Assembly: GCA_938028725.1 (NCBI GenBank)
Contig: CALIMH010000006.1
Span: 62,001-126,000 of the forward strand
Length of the DNA stretch: 64,000 bases
Source: an uncultured Anaerolineae bacterium
GTDB taxonomy: Bacteria > Chloroflexota > Anaerolineae > J036 > Brachytrichaceae
Reading direction: 5' to 3'
Shown here: positions 1-8,410 of the stretch, one piece after another
How the letters are laid out: the number at the start of each line of letters is the position of its first letter
Position numbering within the stretch: the first letter of the stretch is position 1
Made by a program: the position numbers and the translations under genes
The notes under the pieces: generated by a model
Told to the model about the DNA's origin: nothing
Databases searched by the model: none
The model's input: the letters and a program-made list of their open reading frames with translations, nothing else

Positions 1-777
<777 letters not shown>

Positions 778-841
778 GGGCTCTACGTTTTAAGATTATA
801 CGGCTCAAGCTGTTACGACCGATAAGGTGCTGCTAAGACAA

Positions 842-881
842 GCAATAGAGGCTGGCATGCAGATTGGCCAGCCTCTATTGC
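842..881 (-). terminator. Stem-loop terminator of the FAS1 gene
   Basis: A perfect 15-bp inverted repeat (842-856 with 867-881, 10-nt loop) lies 30 bp past the FAS1 stop codon. On the minus strand it is followed by a weak T-rich stretch (TTGTCTT). It separates the FAS1 gene from alaS. Confidence 0.7.
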
Positions 882-910
882 TCGCGAACAACAGTTGCCA
901 GAAAGCTGAT

Positions 911-1915
911 CTAACGCAACTTGGGCGGCAGGATGACCGAGTCAATGACGTGGATCACGCCGTTGCTGGCTTCGATGTCGGTTTGCACCACGGTGGCGTC
1001 GTCCACTTTGACGGTGGAGCCGTCCACGGTGATCTTGACCTCGCTGCCCTCAACAGTCTTGGCGGAGGTGAGCTTGACCACATCAGCCGCCATGACCTTG
1101 CCGGGCACGACGTGGTAGGTGAGGATGGCGGTCAGCTTGTCCTTGTTCTCTGGCTTGAGCAAGTCAGCGAGGGTGTCGGCGGGGAGCTTGGCGAAGGCCT
1201 CGTCGGTCGGGGCGAAGACAGTGAACGGGCCTTCACCCTTGAGCACGTCCACCAAGCCGGCGGCTTCTAGCGCGGCGGCGAGGGTCTGGAACGAGCCGGC
1301 AGCAGCGGCGACCTCCACAATGTTGCCTGGCTTGCTTGATTCACGCAGGGATGGCGGCAGGATGACCGAGTCAATGACGTGGATCACGCCGTTGCTGGCC
1401 TCGATGTCGGTTTGCACTACGGTGGCGTCGTCCACTTTGACGGTGGAGCCGTCCACGGTGATCTTGACCTCGCTGCCCTCAACAGTCTTGGCGGAGGTGA
1501 GCTTGACCACGTCAGCCGCCATGACCTTGCCGGGCACGACGTGGTAGGTGAGGATGGCGGTCAGCTTGTCCTTGTTCTCTGGCTTGAGCAAGTCGGCGAG
1601 GGTGTCGGCGGGGAGCTTGGCGAAGGCCTCGTCGGTCGGGGCGAAGACAGTGAACGGGCCTTCACCCTTGAGCACGTCCACCAAGCCGGCGGCTTGCACT
1701 GCGCTAACCAGCGTTTTGAAGTTGTCAGCAGCAGTGGCGATATCCACAATGTCTGAAGGGGCTCTGGTTGGCTCAGGCATTGGCACCGGGGTTGACGTCG
1801 GTGGAACAGGTGTTGGTGTACTGGGCGCTGGAGTAGCGCATGCCGTGAGCAACAACGCAGATGTCAGGGTGCTGAGAAGAAGGTGTAGCGATGTGGATGT
1901 CCTTAGTCTTTGCAT
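911..1915 (-). CDS. Lipoprotein with two FAS1 (fasciclin) domains
   Basis: Secreted adhesion-type protein of 334 residues. Residues 1-26 form a lipoprotein signal peptide with the lipobox LLTAC, followed by a Pro/Thr-rich linker. Two fasciclin domains follow (about residues 55-190 and 200-334), each with the H1 motif [16 protein letters not shown] and the H2-like motif TYHVVPGKV, and both end in [15 protein letters not shown]1 domains mediate cell-surface adhesion or matrix interactions; the ligand cannot be read here. The two domains are almost identical at DNA level, separated by exactly 429 bp (143 codons). A strong Shine-Dalgarno sequence (GGAGAGGAG) precedes the ATG. Confidence 0.93.
   Translation of the reverse strand: MQRLRTSTSLHLLLSTLTSALLLTACATPAPSTPTPVPPTSTPVPMPEPTRAPSDIVDIATAADNFKTLVSAVQAAGLVDVLKGEGPFTVFAPTDEAFAKLPADTLADLLKPENKDKLTAILTYHVVPGKVMAADVVKLTSAKTVEGSEVKITVDGSTVKVDDATVVQTDIEASNGVIHVIDSVILPPSLRESSKPGNIVEVAAAAGSFQTLAAALEAAGLVDVLKGEGPFTVFAPTDEAFAKLPADTLADLLKPENKDKLTAILTYHVVPGKVMAADVVKLTSAKTVEGSEVKITVDGSTVKVDDATVVQTDIEASNGVIHVIDSVILPPKLR
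924..1695 (-). repeat. Tandem in-frame duplication of a FAS1 domain
   Basis: Two direct repeats of about 343 bp, at 924-1266 and 1353-1695, lie within the FAS1 gene at an offset of 429 bp. Only about four differences were seen by eye, all silent. This indicates a recent duplication or gene conversion between the copies. Confidence 0.9.
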
Positions 1916-2119
1916 CTTTATCTCCTCTCCTTTAACAATTTTGGCTAGCTTAGCCTGAAGCGAATATCCCGCATCAGGCCCGTGTGTATGATATGAAGGC
2001 TTATGAGATGGATATGAAATACAGCTAATAAGTGCGTTATTCTTATAGTGGTGGCTGACGAAGTGTCAACCGGCGCCGGCAACTTTGCTACTGACTACTT
2101 GTATCATCAGGAGTGCAGT

Positions 2120-2356
2120 GATGGCAGGCGTAAACCCAAGTGCGGCTTCAGCCGTGTTGCTGGGATTGTGCTGGCTATCCTCACGCTACAGTTCATCTCC
2201 ATGGGGCTGAACATGCTGTTGGTTGTGGTCAGTGGTGGCCAGTGCTTCAAAGAGTTCGCCTGGGGCGCCATGCTGCTACTCACTATGGTGATGAACTATC
2301 TCAGCGAGCAGCGTCGCACAAAACGCGATGCAGCACCTAACAAACAACAAACTTGA
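2120..2356 (+). pseudogene. 3' remnant of a sugar ABC transporter permease (RbsC-like)
   Basis: The frame ending at 2356 carries about 70 residues that read like the last two membrane helices of a BPD_transp_2 sugar permease: GFSRVAGIVLAILTLQFIS, then FAWGAMLLLTMVMNYLSEQRR. Immediately upstream, in another frame, MAGVNP (around 2120-2137) looks like the conserved segment that normally precedes this part, so a frameshift near 2137 is likely. No plausible permease N-terminus exists upstream. An open frame does extend back to a GTG at 2048, but that N-terminal stretch does not resemble the family. Alternative: a small two-helix membrane protein of unknown role. Its position just before a pentulose-type kinase favours the remnant reading. 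Confidence 0.6.
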
Positions 2357-2380
2357 GCTTGGTGTGCTGAGGCAAAGATT

Positions 2381-3931
2381 ATGGCCACCCCACCTTTCGT
2401 AATCGGTGTTGACTTTGGCACGGAGAGTGTGCGCGTCGGCGTGTTCGCGCTGGACGGCACGCCGGTCGTTTTCGCGGCCGAGCCTTATCCACTTTATCAC
2501 CCCCGCCCTGGTTGGGCTGAGCAGAAGCCGGAGGAGTGGTGGGACTCTTTTGTCAAAGCCACGCGGCGCGCGTTGCAAGAGGGCCGCATATCGAAGGAGA
2601 CCATCGCCGGCGTTGGTGTGGATTGCACCAGTTGCACGGTGGTGGTCATGGACGAGGGCTTTCGGCCGCTCCGCCCAGCCATCATTTGGATGGACGTGCG
2701 CGCTGCCGACCAGGCCCAGCGCATCGCAGCCAGCGGCCACCCTGCGCTGAAATACAACGGCTTCGGCAGTGTGTCAGCAGAGTGGTTGCCATGCAAGGTG
2801 TTGTGGCTCAAGGAAAACGAGCGCGACGTATATGAGCGCGCGCGCTACGTGGGCGAGTTCATAGACTGGGTCACTCTGCGCCTCACCGGCAACTGGGTGG
2901 CTAGCATTAACAACACCAGCATCCGCTGGTACTACGACCGCCAAGAGGGCGGTTGGCCGGTGTCGTTCTACGAGCAGATAGGTCTGGGGGACCTCCTCCC
3001 ACGTTTCCCCTCGCGTGTGTTGGACATGGGCCAAGTAGCCGGCACGCTGCTGCCGTCGGTTGCTGAGGAACTGGGCCTGCCAGCGGGAATTCCTGTGGCA
3101 GAGGGCGGCGCCGATGCGTTCGTTGCCATGTTCGGCCTCAATGTCGTAGCGCCAGGCAAAATGGCTTTCATCGTTGGGTCCTCGCATCTCATGCTTGGCC
3201 AGTCGGCCAAGCCGTTTTACGGCAAGGGCATCTTTGGTACCTACACCGATGCCGTGATGCCAGGTCAGTACACGGTCGAGGGTGGGCAGGTATCCACTGG
3301 CTCTGTCGTCAAGTGGTTCAAGGAGCATTACGCTGGTAATGCTGCTGCTGTCGCGCGGGAGCGAGGGGTAGACACCTATACGGTGCTCAACGAGTGGGCG
3401 GCGCAGGTGCCGGTTGGCTCCGAGGGCCTGATAGTGTTGGACTACTTCCAGGGCAATCGCACACCTTACGTGGACTCGCTAGCGCGTGGTGTCATGCTGG
3501 GGTTGTCGCTTAAGCACACCGCGGGCCATCTGTTTCGCGCCATCATCGAGGGTATCGCTTACGGCTCTGAGCACATCTTTCGCACCATGCGCAGCTATGG
3601 CTATGTGGTGGACGAGATCGTCGCCGCTGGGGGCCCAACGAAGAGCCGCTTGTGGATGCAAATCCACGCCGATGTGAGCGGCACTCCCATCACGCTCACT
3701 CGTGTTGCCAACGCTACGGCGCTGGGGTCAGCGGTGTTGGCGTCAGTGGCTGCTGGGCTGTATCCCGACATCCCCACTGCTTCGGCAGCGATGGTGCACG
3801 TCAAGGAGCGCATTGAGCCGAACAAGGAACGACATGAGGCCTATCGCTTTTACGTGGATCGCTACATCGAAACTTACCCCCGCCTGCAGGACCTAATCCA
3901 AAGTATTGTCCGACACACGAGCCGTGCATGA
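2381..3931 (+). CDS. FGGY-family carbohydrate kinase, ribulokinase-like
   Basis: Cytoplasmic sugar kinase of 516 residues that phosphorylates a ketopentose or related sugar with ATP. The first FGGY domain opens with the phosphate-binding motif GVDFGTESVRVGVF and includes YHPRPGWAEQKPEEWW and IIWMDVRA, typical of the ribulokinase branch. The second domain shows EGGADAFVAMFGL, VGSSHLML, EGGQVSTGSVVKWF, the adenosine motif AAGGPTKSRLWMQ and the late ATALGSAV segment. Length is normal for the family. The exact substrate (L-ribulose, D-ribulose, xylulose) cannot be settled from sequence. Its neighbours are a permease stub and a GH127 stub, so it looks like the surviving gene of a pentose-utilisation cluster. 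Confidence 0.88.
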   Translation: MATPPFVIGVDFGTESVRVGVFALDGTPVVFAAEPYPLYHPRPGWAEQKPEEWWDSFVKATRRALQEGRISKETIAGVGVDCTSCTVVVMDEGFRPLRPAIIWMDVRAADQAQRIAASGHPALKYNGFGSVSAEWLPCKVLWLKENERDVYERARYVGEFIDWVTLRLTGNWVASINNTSIRWYYDRQEGGWPVSFYEQIGLGDLLPRFPSRVLDMGQVAGTLLPSVAEELGLPAGIPVAEGGADAFVAMFGLNVVAPGKMAFIVGSSHLMLGQSAKPFYGKGIFGTYTDAVMPGQYTVEGGQVSTGSVVKWFKEHYAGNAAAVARERGVDTYTVLNEWAAQVPVGSEGLIVLDYFQGNRTPYVDSLARGVMLGLSLKHTAGHLFRAIIEGIAYGSEHIFRTMRSYGYVVDEIVAAGGPTKSRLWMQIHADVSGTPITLTRVANATALGSAVLASVAAGLYPDIPTASAAMVHVKERIEPNKERHEAYRFYVDRYIETYPRLQDLIQSIVRHTSRA

Positions 3932-3939
3932 GCACGGCT
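3920..3939 (+). other. Hairpin with the kinase stop codon in its loop
   Basis: A perfect 8-bp stem (3920-3927 with 3932-3939) has the loop ATGA, which contains the TGA stop of the FGGY kinase. No T-tract follows, so it is not a canonical terminator. Confidence 0.5.
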
Positions 3940-4024
3940 TATACCCACCACATCTTCCCAAGAGGATAGAAACGACGAGGAAAATCCTGAATGATCCCCA
4001 AAACTTTGTGGCGGATATGCTTGA

Positions 4025-4550
4025 TGGCCTATCAAGTTGCACTTTGCGCTGTACCTGCGCGTGCCAGGCTGGTGCCCAAAGTTTCGGCTGAGGGTGAACG
4101 GTAAATCGCGTCGCGTGCGCCTAAAACGGAGCTACGCAGTGTTGCGACAAACATGGCGCGATGGTGATGGATTTAGAGCTGGATATGCCCGCACAGCTCC
4201 TCAGCGCGCATCCTGCCGTGCGCTCGGCCTTGGGACGGGTTGCCCTTCAGCGAGGTCCATTGGTATATTGCTTTGAGCAGACTGACAATCCATTTTGTCC
4301 GCTTGATCATATGCTGCTGCCGATGGAACTGGCATGGAAGCGGGAGGAACTAGACATCGAAGGACTCCGAGGGGTAGCGCTTCGCGTGCAAGCTTTACGG
4401 GAAGTTTGGCGTGAGGCGAAGCGTCCCCTGTATGCCCCCTACCTGCCATCCCGCCGACGGCCGGCGCTGATAACAGCTATCCCCTACTTCGCCTGGGCGA
4501 ATCGTGACGTCTCAGGGGCAATGCGGGTTTGGATGTGGCTAGCTGGCTGA
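4025..4550 (+). pseudogene. 3' remnant of a GH127-type glycosidase (beta-L-arabinofuranosidase family), frameshifted
   Basis: Two adjacent frames together match the C-terminal part of the GH127/DUF1680 family. From about 4025 to 4168 one frame reads LHFALYLRVPGWC, FRLRVNGK and RQTWRDGDG. From about 4164 the reading moves to another frame, which gives DLELDMPAQLLSAHP, GRVALQRGPLVYCFEQ and finally ITAIPYFAWANRD, the family's characteristic end. The stop is at 4548-4550. A net one-base change near 4164-4172 explains the frame switch. The catalytic N-terminal barrel is absent: an in-frame stop lies at 4022 and the upstream 90 bp are non-coding. It is therefore both truncated and frameshifted. Position after the kinase supports an ancestral arabinose-type operon. 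Confidence 0.8.
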
Positions 4551-4592
4551 AGTGAGACTGAAACAGCCCGGGCGGCTAGGCAACAGCAGGGT

Positions 4593-4598
4593 TACAAT
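4593..4598 (+). promoter_or_regulatory. -10 element upstream of recX
   Basis: TACAAT lies 27 nt before the recX ATG. No convincing -35 hexamer was found at 16-18 bp. Confidence 0.4.
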
Positions 4599-4625
4599 CG
4601 GCGCACAAAAAGCGTTAGTTTAGTA

Positions 4626-5258
4626 ATGTCCCATGTGATCACAGCGCTCAAGGCTCAAAGGGCTGCACGCGGTCGCGTTAGTGTCTATTTGGATGGCGCG
4701 TTTGCGTTCAGCCTCTCTGCAATTTATGCCGTGGCGCTGAAAGTGGGCCAAGAGATCAACGACGCTCAAGTGCGCGCGCTGTTGCAGGCGGATCGGCAAG
4801 AGCGTGCGCAGGAACGGGTGCTGCGCTTGCTCGCTTATCGCCCGCGCTCGGTGCAGGAAGTGCGTTCTCGTTTGCAGCGCTTGGGCGTCACCGAAGACGT
4901 GATACAGCAGACGGTGGAGCGCCTGCAGCAGTGTGGTCTGCTGGATGACCGCGCCTTTAGCCAAGCATGGGTGCAGAGCCGCCAGGAGCGCAGCCCGCGC
5001 AGCCGACGCGCGATCGCATGGGAGTTGCAGCGAAAAGGTGTGTCAAACGAGCACATCGCGGAGGCGCTGAAGGATGTGGACGACTACGCCGCCGCACTCT
5101 CAGCAGCACGGCGCTACAGCAAACGCTTGGCTGTCGTTGAGCCATCTCAGCGCCGACGCAGGTTGAGTGCCTATTTGGCACGCCGTGGCTTCGACTTTGC
5201 GGTCATCGAAGAAGTGATCGCAGCATTCAGTGCTGATTTGTCGTCGGACGGGACCTAA
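4626..5258 (+). CDS. recX: Regulatory protein RecX
   Basis: RecX family protein of 210 residues. It binds RecA filaments and limits recombinase activity in the cytoplasm. The sequence shows the tandem three-helix repeats of the family: ERVLRLLAYRPRSVQEVRSR, then QQCGLLDDRAFSQAWVQSR, followed by a further helical repeat ending near the C-terminus (LARRGFDFAVIEEVI). An N-terminal beta extension (RVSVYLDGAFAFSLS) is typical of longer RecX proteins. recA itself is not in the window. The gene is followed 121 bp later by rny on the same strand. Confidence 0.9.
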   Translation: MSHVITALKAQRAARGRVSVYLDGAFAFSLSAIYAVALKVGQEINDAQVRALLQADRQERAQERVLRLLAYRPRSVQEVRSRLQRLGVTEDVIQQTVERLQQCGLLDDRAFSQAWVQSRQERSPRSRRAIAWELQRKGVSNEHIAEALKDVDDYAAALSAARRYSKRLAVVEPSQRRRRLSAYLARRGFDFAVIEEVIAAFSADLSSDGT

Positions 5259-5344
5259 GCGAGAACGCGTGAACAAGGTGTTCGGCATGCTGGGAGGAAG
5301 CGGGTTCGTGCTGCCTTTGCATCCTTGAATTGCGTCGCTTTCGT

Positions 5345-5374
5345 CCCTTGGCCGACGGCATAGGTCGGCGAGGG
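5345..5374 (+). promoter_or_regulatory. Hairpin that could mask the rny ribosome-binding site
   Basis: In the leader of rny, GCCGAC (5351-5356) pairs with GTCGGC (5364-5369), and CCCT (5345-5348) can extend the stem by pairing with AGGG (5371-5374). That AGGG is the rny Shine-Dalgarno sequence, just before the ATG at 5380. Confidence 0.4.
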
Positions 5375-5379
5375 AAGAC

Positions 5380-6930
5380 ATGGGAGAGACGTTGTTCATC
5401 ATCGAGGCAATCATCGGCGCACTTGTGGCGCTGGTTGTTGGCGTGGTAGCGTACCGCGCCGGGCACAAGAAATCGAAGCTAGAAGGAGCTGTGCTGCGCG
5501 CCGAGGCTGAGAAAGCGCTGGAGGAAGCACAAGCACGCGCGCGACAGGTGCTGCTAGAGGCGAAAGATGGCGCCATACAAGTCCGCAACGAGCTGGAAAG
5601 GGAAGTGCGCGAGCGGCGCGCTGAGCTGCAGCGCGAAGAGGACAAACTCAAGCGCCGCCGCGACGAAGTGGAACAAATGCGCGAGCGCTTGGAGAAGCGC
5701 GAGCGCGCGTTGAACCAACGACAATCGCAGCTCGACAAGCGCGAGGCGGAGATCGAGCGCCTTCAAAAAGAGAAGCTAGCAGCACTGGAAGCACGCCTGC
5801 AAGAGATCGCAGGCATGAGCCGCGAGCAAGCGCGCGCGGAACTGCTCAACGCCGTGCGCGAAACTGCGCGGGCCGACATGGCGCGCGTGATCCGCGAGAT
5901 CGAGAACGAAGCTCGTGAGACTGCTGAGCTGCGTGCGAGGAAAATCGTCATCGAAACGATGCAGCGCATCGCCACCGACACGGTGGCCGAGCGCGCCATC
6001 GCCACTGTCGAACTCCCCAGTGAAGAGGCCAAAGGTCGCATCATCGGCCGCAACGGGCGCAACGTCCAGGCCTTTGAGCAGGCTGCTGGCGTGGACATCA
6101 TTGTGGATGACACCCCGGAGACGGTCACCATCTCTTGCTTCGACCCAGTCCGCCGTGAGATCGCTCGTCGCGCGTTGGAGGCGCTGATCCGCGATGGGCG
6201 CATCCACCCCTCCCGCATCGAGAAAGCACTGGAGGACGCCCGACGCGAGGTCGAGCGCATCATGCTCGAAGAAGGCGAGCGTGCCACCATTGAAGCCGGC
6301 GTGCCTGGCCTGCCTCACGAGATCGTAAAGACGCTTGGCCGCCTGCGCTTCCGCACCAGCTATGGCCAGAACCAGCTTTACCACGCCGTGGAGACAGCGC
6401 GGCTGGCTAGCTTGCTCGCCTCAGAGATGAAGGCGGACGCGAAAGTGTGTCGCATGGCTGGGCTGCTGCATGACATCGGCAAGGCGCTCGATCGCGAAAA
6501 TGAGGGTACACACGTGCAGCTGGGCGTGGAACTGTTGCGACGCCACAACATCAACCCAAAGGTGATCCACTGTGTGGAATCTCATCACCACGATGTGCCG
6601 CAGGAAACTGTTGAGGCAGTGATTGTGGAGATCGCCGATGCTATCAGCGGCTCGCGCCCTGGCGCACGACGGGAGACGTTGGAGATGTATGTCAAACGCG
6701 TGCGCCAGCTCGAGGAGATCGCGCGATCTTTCAAAGGCGTTGCTGAATGCTTCGCTGTCCAGGCTGGCCGTGAGCTGCGAGTGATTGTCAAGCCAGATGC
6801 GGTGGACGATTACGCTTGCATTCAGCTCAGCCGCGACATCGCACGGCGAATCGAGGAGACAATGGAATACCCTGGCCAGATCAAGGTGACGGTGGTGAGA
6901 GAGACGCGCGCCATCGAGTATGCGAAGTGA
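5380..6930 (+). CDS. rny: Ribonuclease Y
   Basis: Membrane-anchored endoribonuclease of 516 residues that starts mRNA decay. Order of parts: an N-terminal transmembrane helix (LFIIEAIIGALVALVVGVVAY), a long charged coiled coil to about residue 200, a KH domain with the GRIIGRNGRN loop near residue 220, and an HD domain with HDIGKA near residue 364 and ESHHHDVP further on. It ends with QIKVTVVRETRAIEYAK, the normal RNase Y terminus. Length matches the family. A GAGGGA Shine-Dalgarno sequence precedes the ATG and may be paired in a leader hairpin. The next gene on this strand, a YebC homologue, begins 88 bp downstream. Confidence 0.97.
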   Translation: MGETLFIIEAIIGALVALVVGVVAYRAGHKKSKLEGAVLRAEAEKALEEAQARARQVLLEAKDGAIQVRNELEREVRERRAELQREEDKLKRRRDEVEQMRERLEKRERALNQRQSQLDKREAEIERLQKEKLAALEARLQEIAGMSREQARAELLNAVRETARADMARVIREIENEARETAELRARKIVIETMQRIATDTVAERAIATVELPSEEAKGRIIGRNGRNVQAFEQAAGVDIIVDDTPETVTISCFDPVRREIARRALEALIRDGRIHPSRIEKALEDARREVERIMLEEGERATIEAGVPGLPHEIVKTLGRLRFRTSYGQNQLYHAVETARLASLLASEMKADAKVCRMAGLLHDIGKALDRENEGTHVQLGVELLRRHNINPKVIHCVESHHHDVPQETVEAVIVEIADAISGSRPGARRETLEMYVKRVRQLEEIARSFKGVAECFAVQAGRELRVIVKPDAVDDYACIQLSRDIARRIEETMEYPGQIKVTVVRETRAIEYAK

Positions 6931-7018
6931 GCGCGATAAAATAGAAGCTCGTTCTCCGCTGTCGCACAAGTAGCGAGCACGTTGATAAAGCGAGTGAAAG
7001 ACGAATCGGAGGCCAATC

Positions 7019-7759
7019 ATGTCAGGTCACAGCAAATGGGCAACCATTAAGCGCGCGAAGAGTGCAAACGATGCTAAGCGCGGCGCCATGTTCACCCGAC
7101 TGACCCGCGAGATCATGATCGCGGCGCGAGAGGGCGGTGGCAACCCCGACACCAACTTCCGTCTGCGGCTGGCAGTAGATCGAGCGCGCGCGGCCAACAT
7201 GCCGAAGGAGAACATCGAGCGCGCCATCGCCCGCGCTACGGGGCAAGGTGGCGAGAGCGAAGCCCTGGAAGAAGTGATGTACGAGGTCTACTTGCCCCAC
7301 AAAGTAGCGGCCATGATCCAGGTGCTCACGGATAATCGCAATCGCACTGTCGCCGAGCTTCGCAAGACTGTCAGCCGCGCTGGCGGTCAATTTGACGGCG
7401 CAGCCGTCGCCTGGCAATTTATGCGCAAGGGCATCATTGTGATCGAGCGCAAGCCGTCCATTAACCCGGACGAAGTGTTTGAGGTGGCACTGGAGGCCGG
7501 CGCCGACGACATAGACATCGGTGAAGAGGCAATTGAGATCACCACCAGCGTCGAGAGCTTCCGCGACGTGCGCGAGGCGCTGCTCAAGAAGGGCTGGGAG
7601 CTTGCCAGCGCTGAGCTGGCGATGGTCCCCACCAGCACAACCACCCTGGACAAAGAAAAGGCGGCGCAGGTACTCAACTTGATCGAAACCCTTGAAGAAA
7701 TGGACGACGTGCAGCAGGTGTATCACAACTTGGAGCTGCCCGAAGAAGTCGCCGCTTGA
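7019..7759 (+). CDS. YebC/PmpR family regulatory protein (TACO1-like)
   Basis: Cytoplasmic protein of 246 residues in the YebC/TACO1 family, whose members act as transcriptional regulators or help ribosomes translate difficult sequences. The start MSGHSKWATIKRAKS and the segment AMFTRLTREIMIAAREGGGNP are diagnostic, as are FRLRLAVDRARAANMPKENI and the acidic middle domain (ALEAGADDIDIG). GGAGG lies 7 nt before the ATG. A clear intrinsic terminator follows at 7790-7828. It is often found beside ruvC in bacteria, and ruvC is indeed the next gene here, although behind the terminator. Confidence 0.94.
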   Translation: MSGHSKWATIKRAKSANDAKRGAMFTRLTREIMIAAREGGGNPDTNFRLRLAVDRARAANMPKENIERAIARATGQGGESEALEEVMYEVYLPHKVAAMIQVLTDNRNRTVAELRKTVSRAGGQFDGAAVAWQFMRKGIIVIERKPSINPDEVFEVALEAGADDIDIGEEAIEITTSVESFRDVREALLKKGWELASAELAMVPTSTTTLDKEKAAQVLNLIETLEEMDDVQQVYHNLELPEEVAA

Positions 7760-7789
7760 GCGCAGAAACGCTTCCGATGTCGTTGCTGT

Positions 7790-7828
7790 AGGCCCGTAGC
7801 GATGGCGCTCGCGCGGGCCTGTTTTTTT
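7790..7828 (+). terminator. Intrinsic terminator after the yebC homologue
   Basis: AGGCCCG (7790-7796) pairs with CGGGCCT (7814-7820), followed at once by GTTTTTTT (7821-7828). Canonical rho-independent structure. Confidence 0.9.
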
Positions 7829-7861
7829 GAAGGTCCTCCCACCGCTGCCAGCAGCGCGCTC

Positions 7862-7867
7862 TATGAT
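7862..7867 (+). promoter_or_regulatory. -10 element of ruvC
   Basis: TATGAT ends 12 nt before the ruvC ATG at 7880, with no Shine-Dalgarno sequence between. The transcript leader would be about 5 nt. Confidence 0.5.
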
Positions 7868-7879
7868 AGGCGTTGACCC

Positions 7880-8359
7880 ATGCTGGTGATCGGCATTGAT
7901 CCGGGCGTTGCTGTGACGGGCTACGGACTGGTGCGCGAATCCTCAAGCGGCGATTTGGAGCTGGTCGCCTACGGCGCACTGGAGACAGACCCTGCGTGTG
8001 CTTTACCACAGCGTTTGTCTGAGCTACATCGCCGCTTGCGCGAGCTGGTTGAGCATTGGCAACCACAGCAGGCAGCGGTGGAGTCCATTTTCTTTGCGAC
8101 AAATGCGAAGAGCGCCATTAGCGTGGGACAAGCGCGCGGTGTCGCACTCATGACGTTGTTTGAAGCAGGCTTGACGATTGCAGAATATACGCCGTTGCAG
8201 GTTAAGCAAGCGGTGGCTGGCTATGGCAGCGCTGACAAGCGCCAAGTTCAAGAAATGGTGCGATTGCTGCTGCACCTGGCAGAGCTGCCACGACCTGATG
8301 ACGCTGCTGATGCACTGGCCATCGCTATCACCCACCTTCATCAGCAACGCTGGGCTTGA
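7880..8359 (+). CDS. ruvC: Holliday junction resolvase RuvC
   Basis: Endonuclease of 159 residues that cuts Holliday junctions in the RuvABC system. The RNase H-like fold begins IGIDPGVAVTGYG, with the first catalytic Asp in IDPG. The catalytic Glu lies in AVESIFF. The region TPLQVKQAVAGYGSADKRQVQEMV is the conserved DNA-binding part, and the last acidic residues are in RPDDAADALAIAITH. Length is normal. ruvA and ruvB are not adjacent in this window. Confidence 0.96.
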   Translation: MLVIGIDPGVAVTGYGLVRESSSGDLELVAYGALETDPACALPQRLSELHRRLRELVEHWQPQQAAVESIFFATNAKSAISVGQARGVALMTLFEAGLTIAEYTPLQVKQAVAGYGSADKRQVQEMVRLLLHLAELPRPDDAADALAIAITHLHQQRWA

Positions 8360-8410
8360 ACACTCATTTCACCCTTCTCGGTTAAGCTTAAGCAAAAGGA
8401 GGAATGAGCG

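Noticed and set aside
924..1695. Direct repeats considered as a CRISPR-like or satellite array
   Set aside because: Only two copies, each 343 bp, in frame within a protein domain; no spacers.
827..1958. Several plus-strand open frames across the FAS1 gene
   Set aside because: They are shadows of the minus-strand gene; their translations repeat because the gene itself is duplicated, and they lack family character or ribosome-binding sites.
2048..2119. Intact small membrane protein starting at the GTG at 2048
   Set aside because: The first 30 residues have no membrane or family character, whereas the end matches sugar permeases; a remnant is more likely, though not certain.
5100..6384. Long minus-strand open frames opposite recX and rny
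   Set aside because: GC-rich shadow frames; Arg/Ser-rich translations without domains, opposite well-supported genes.
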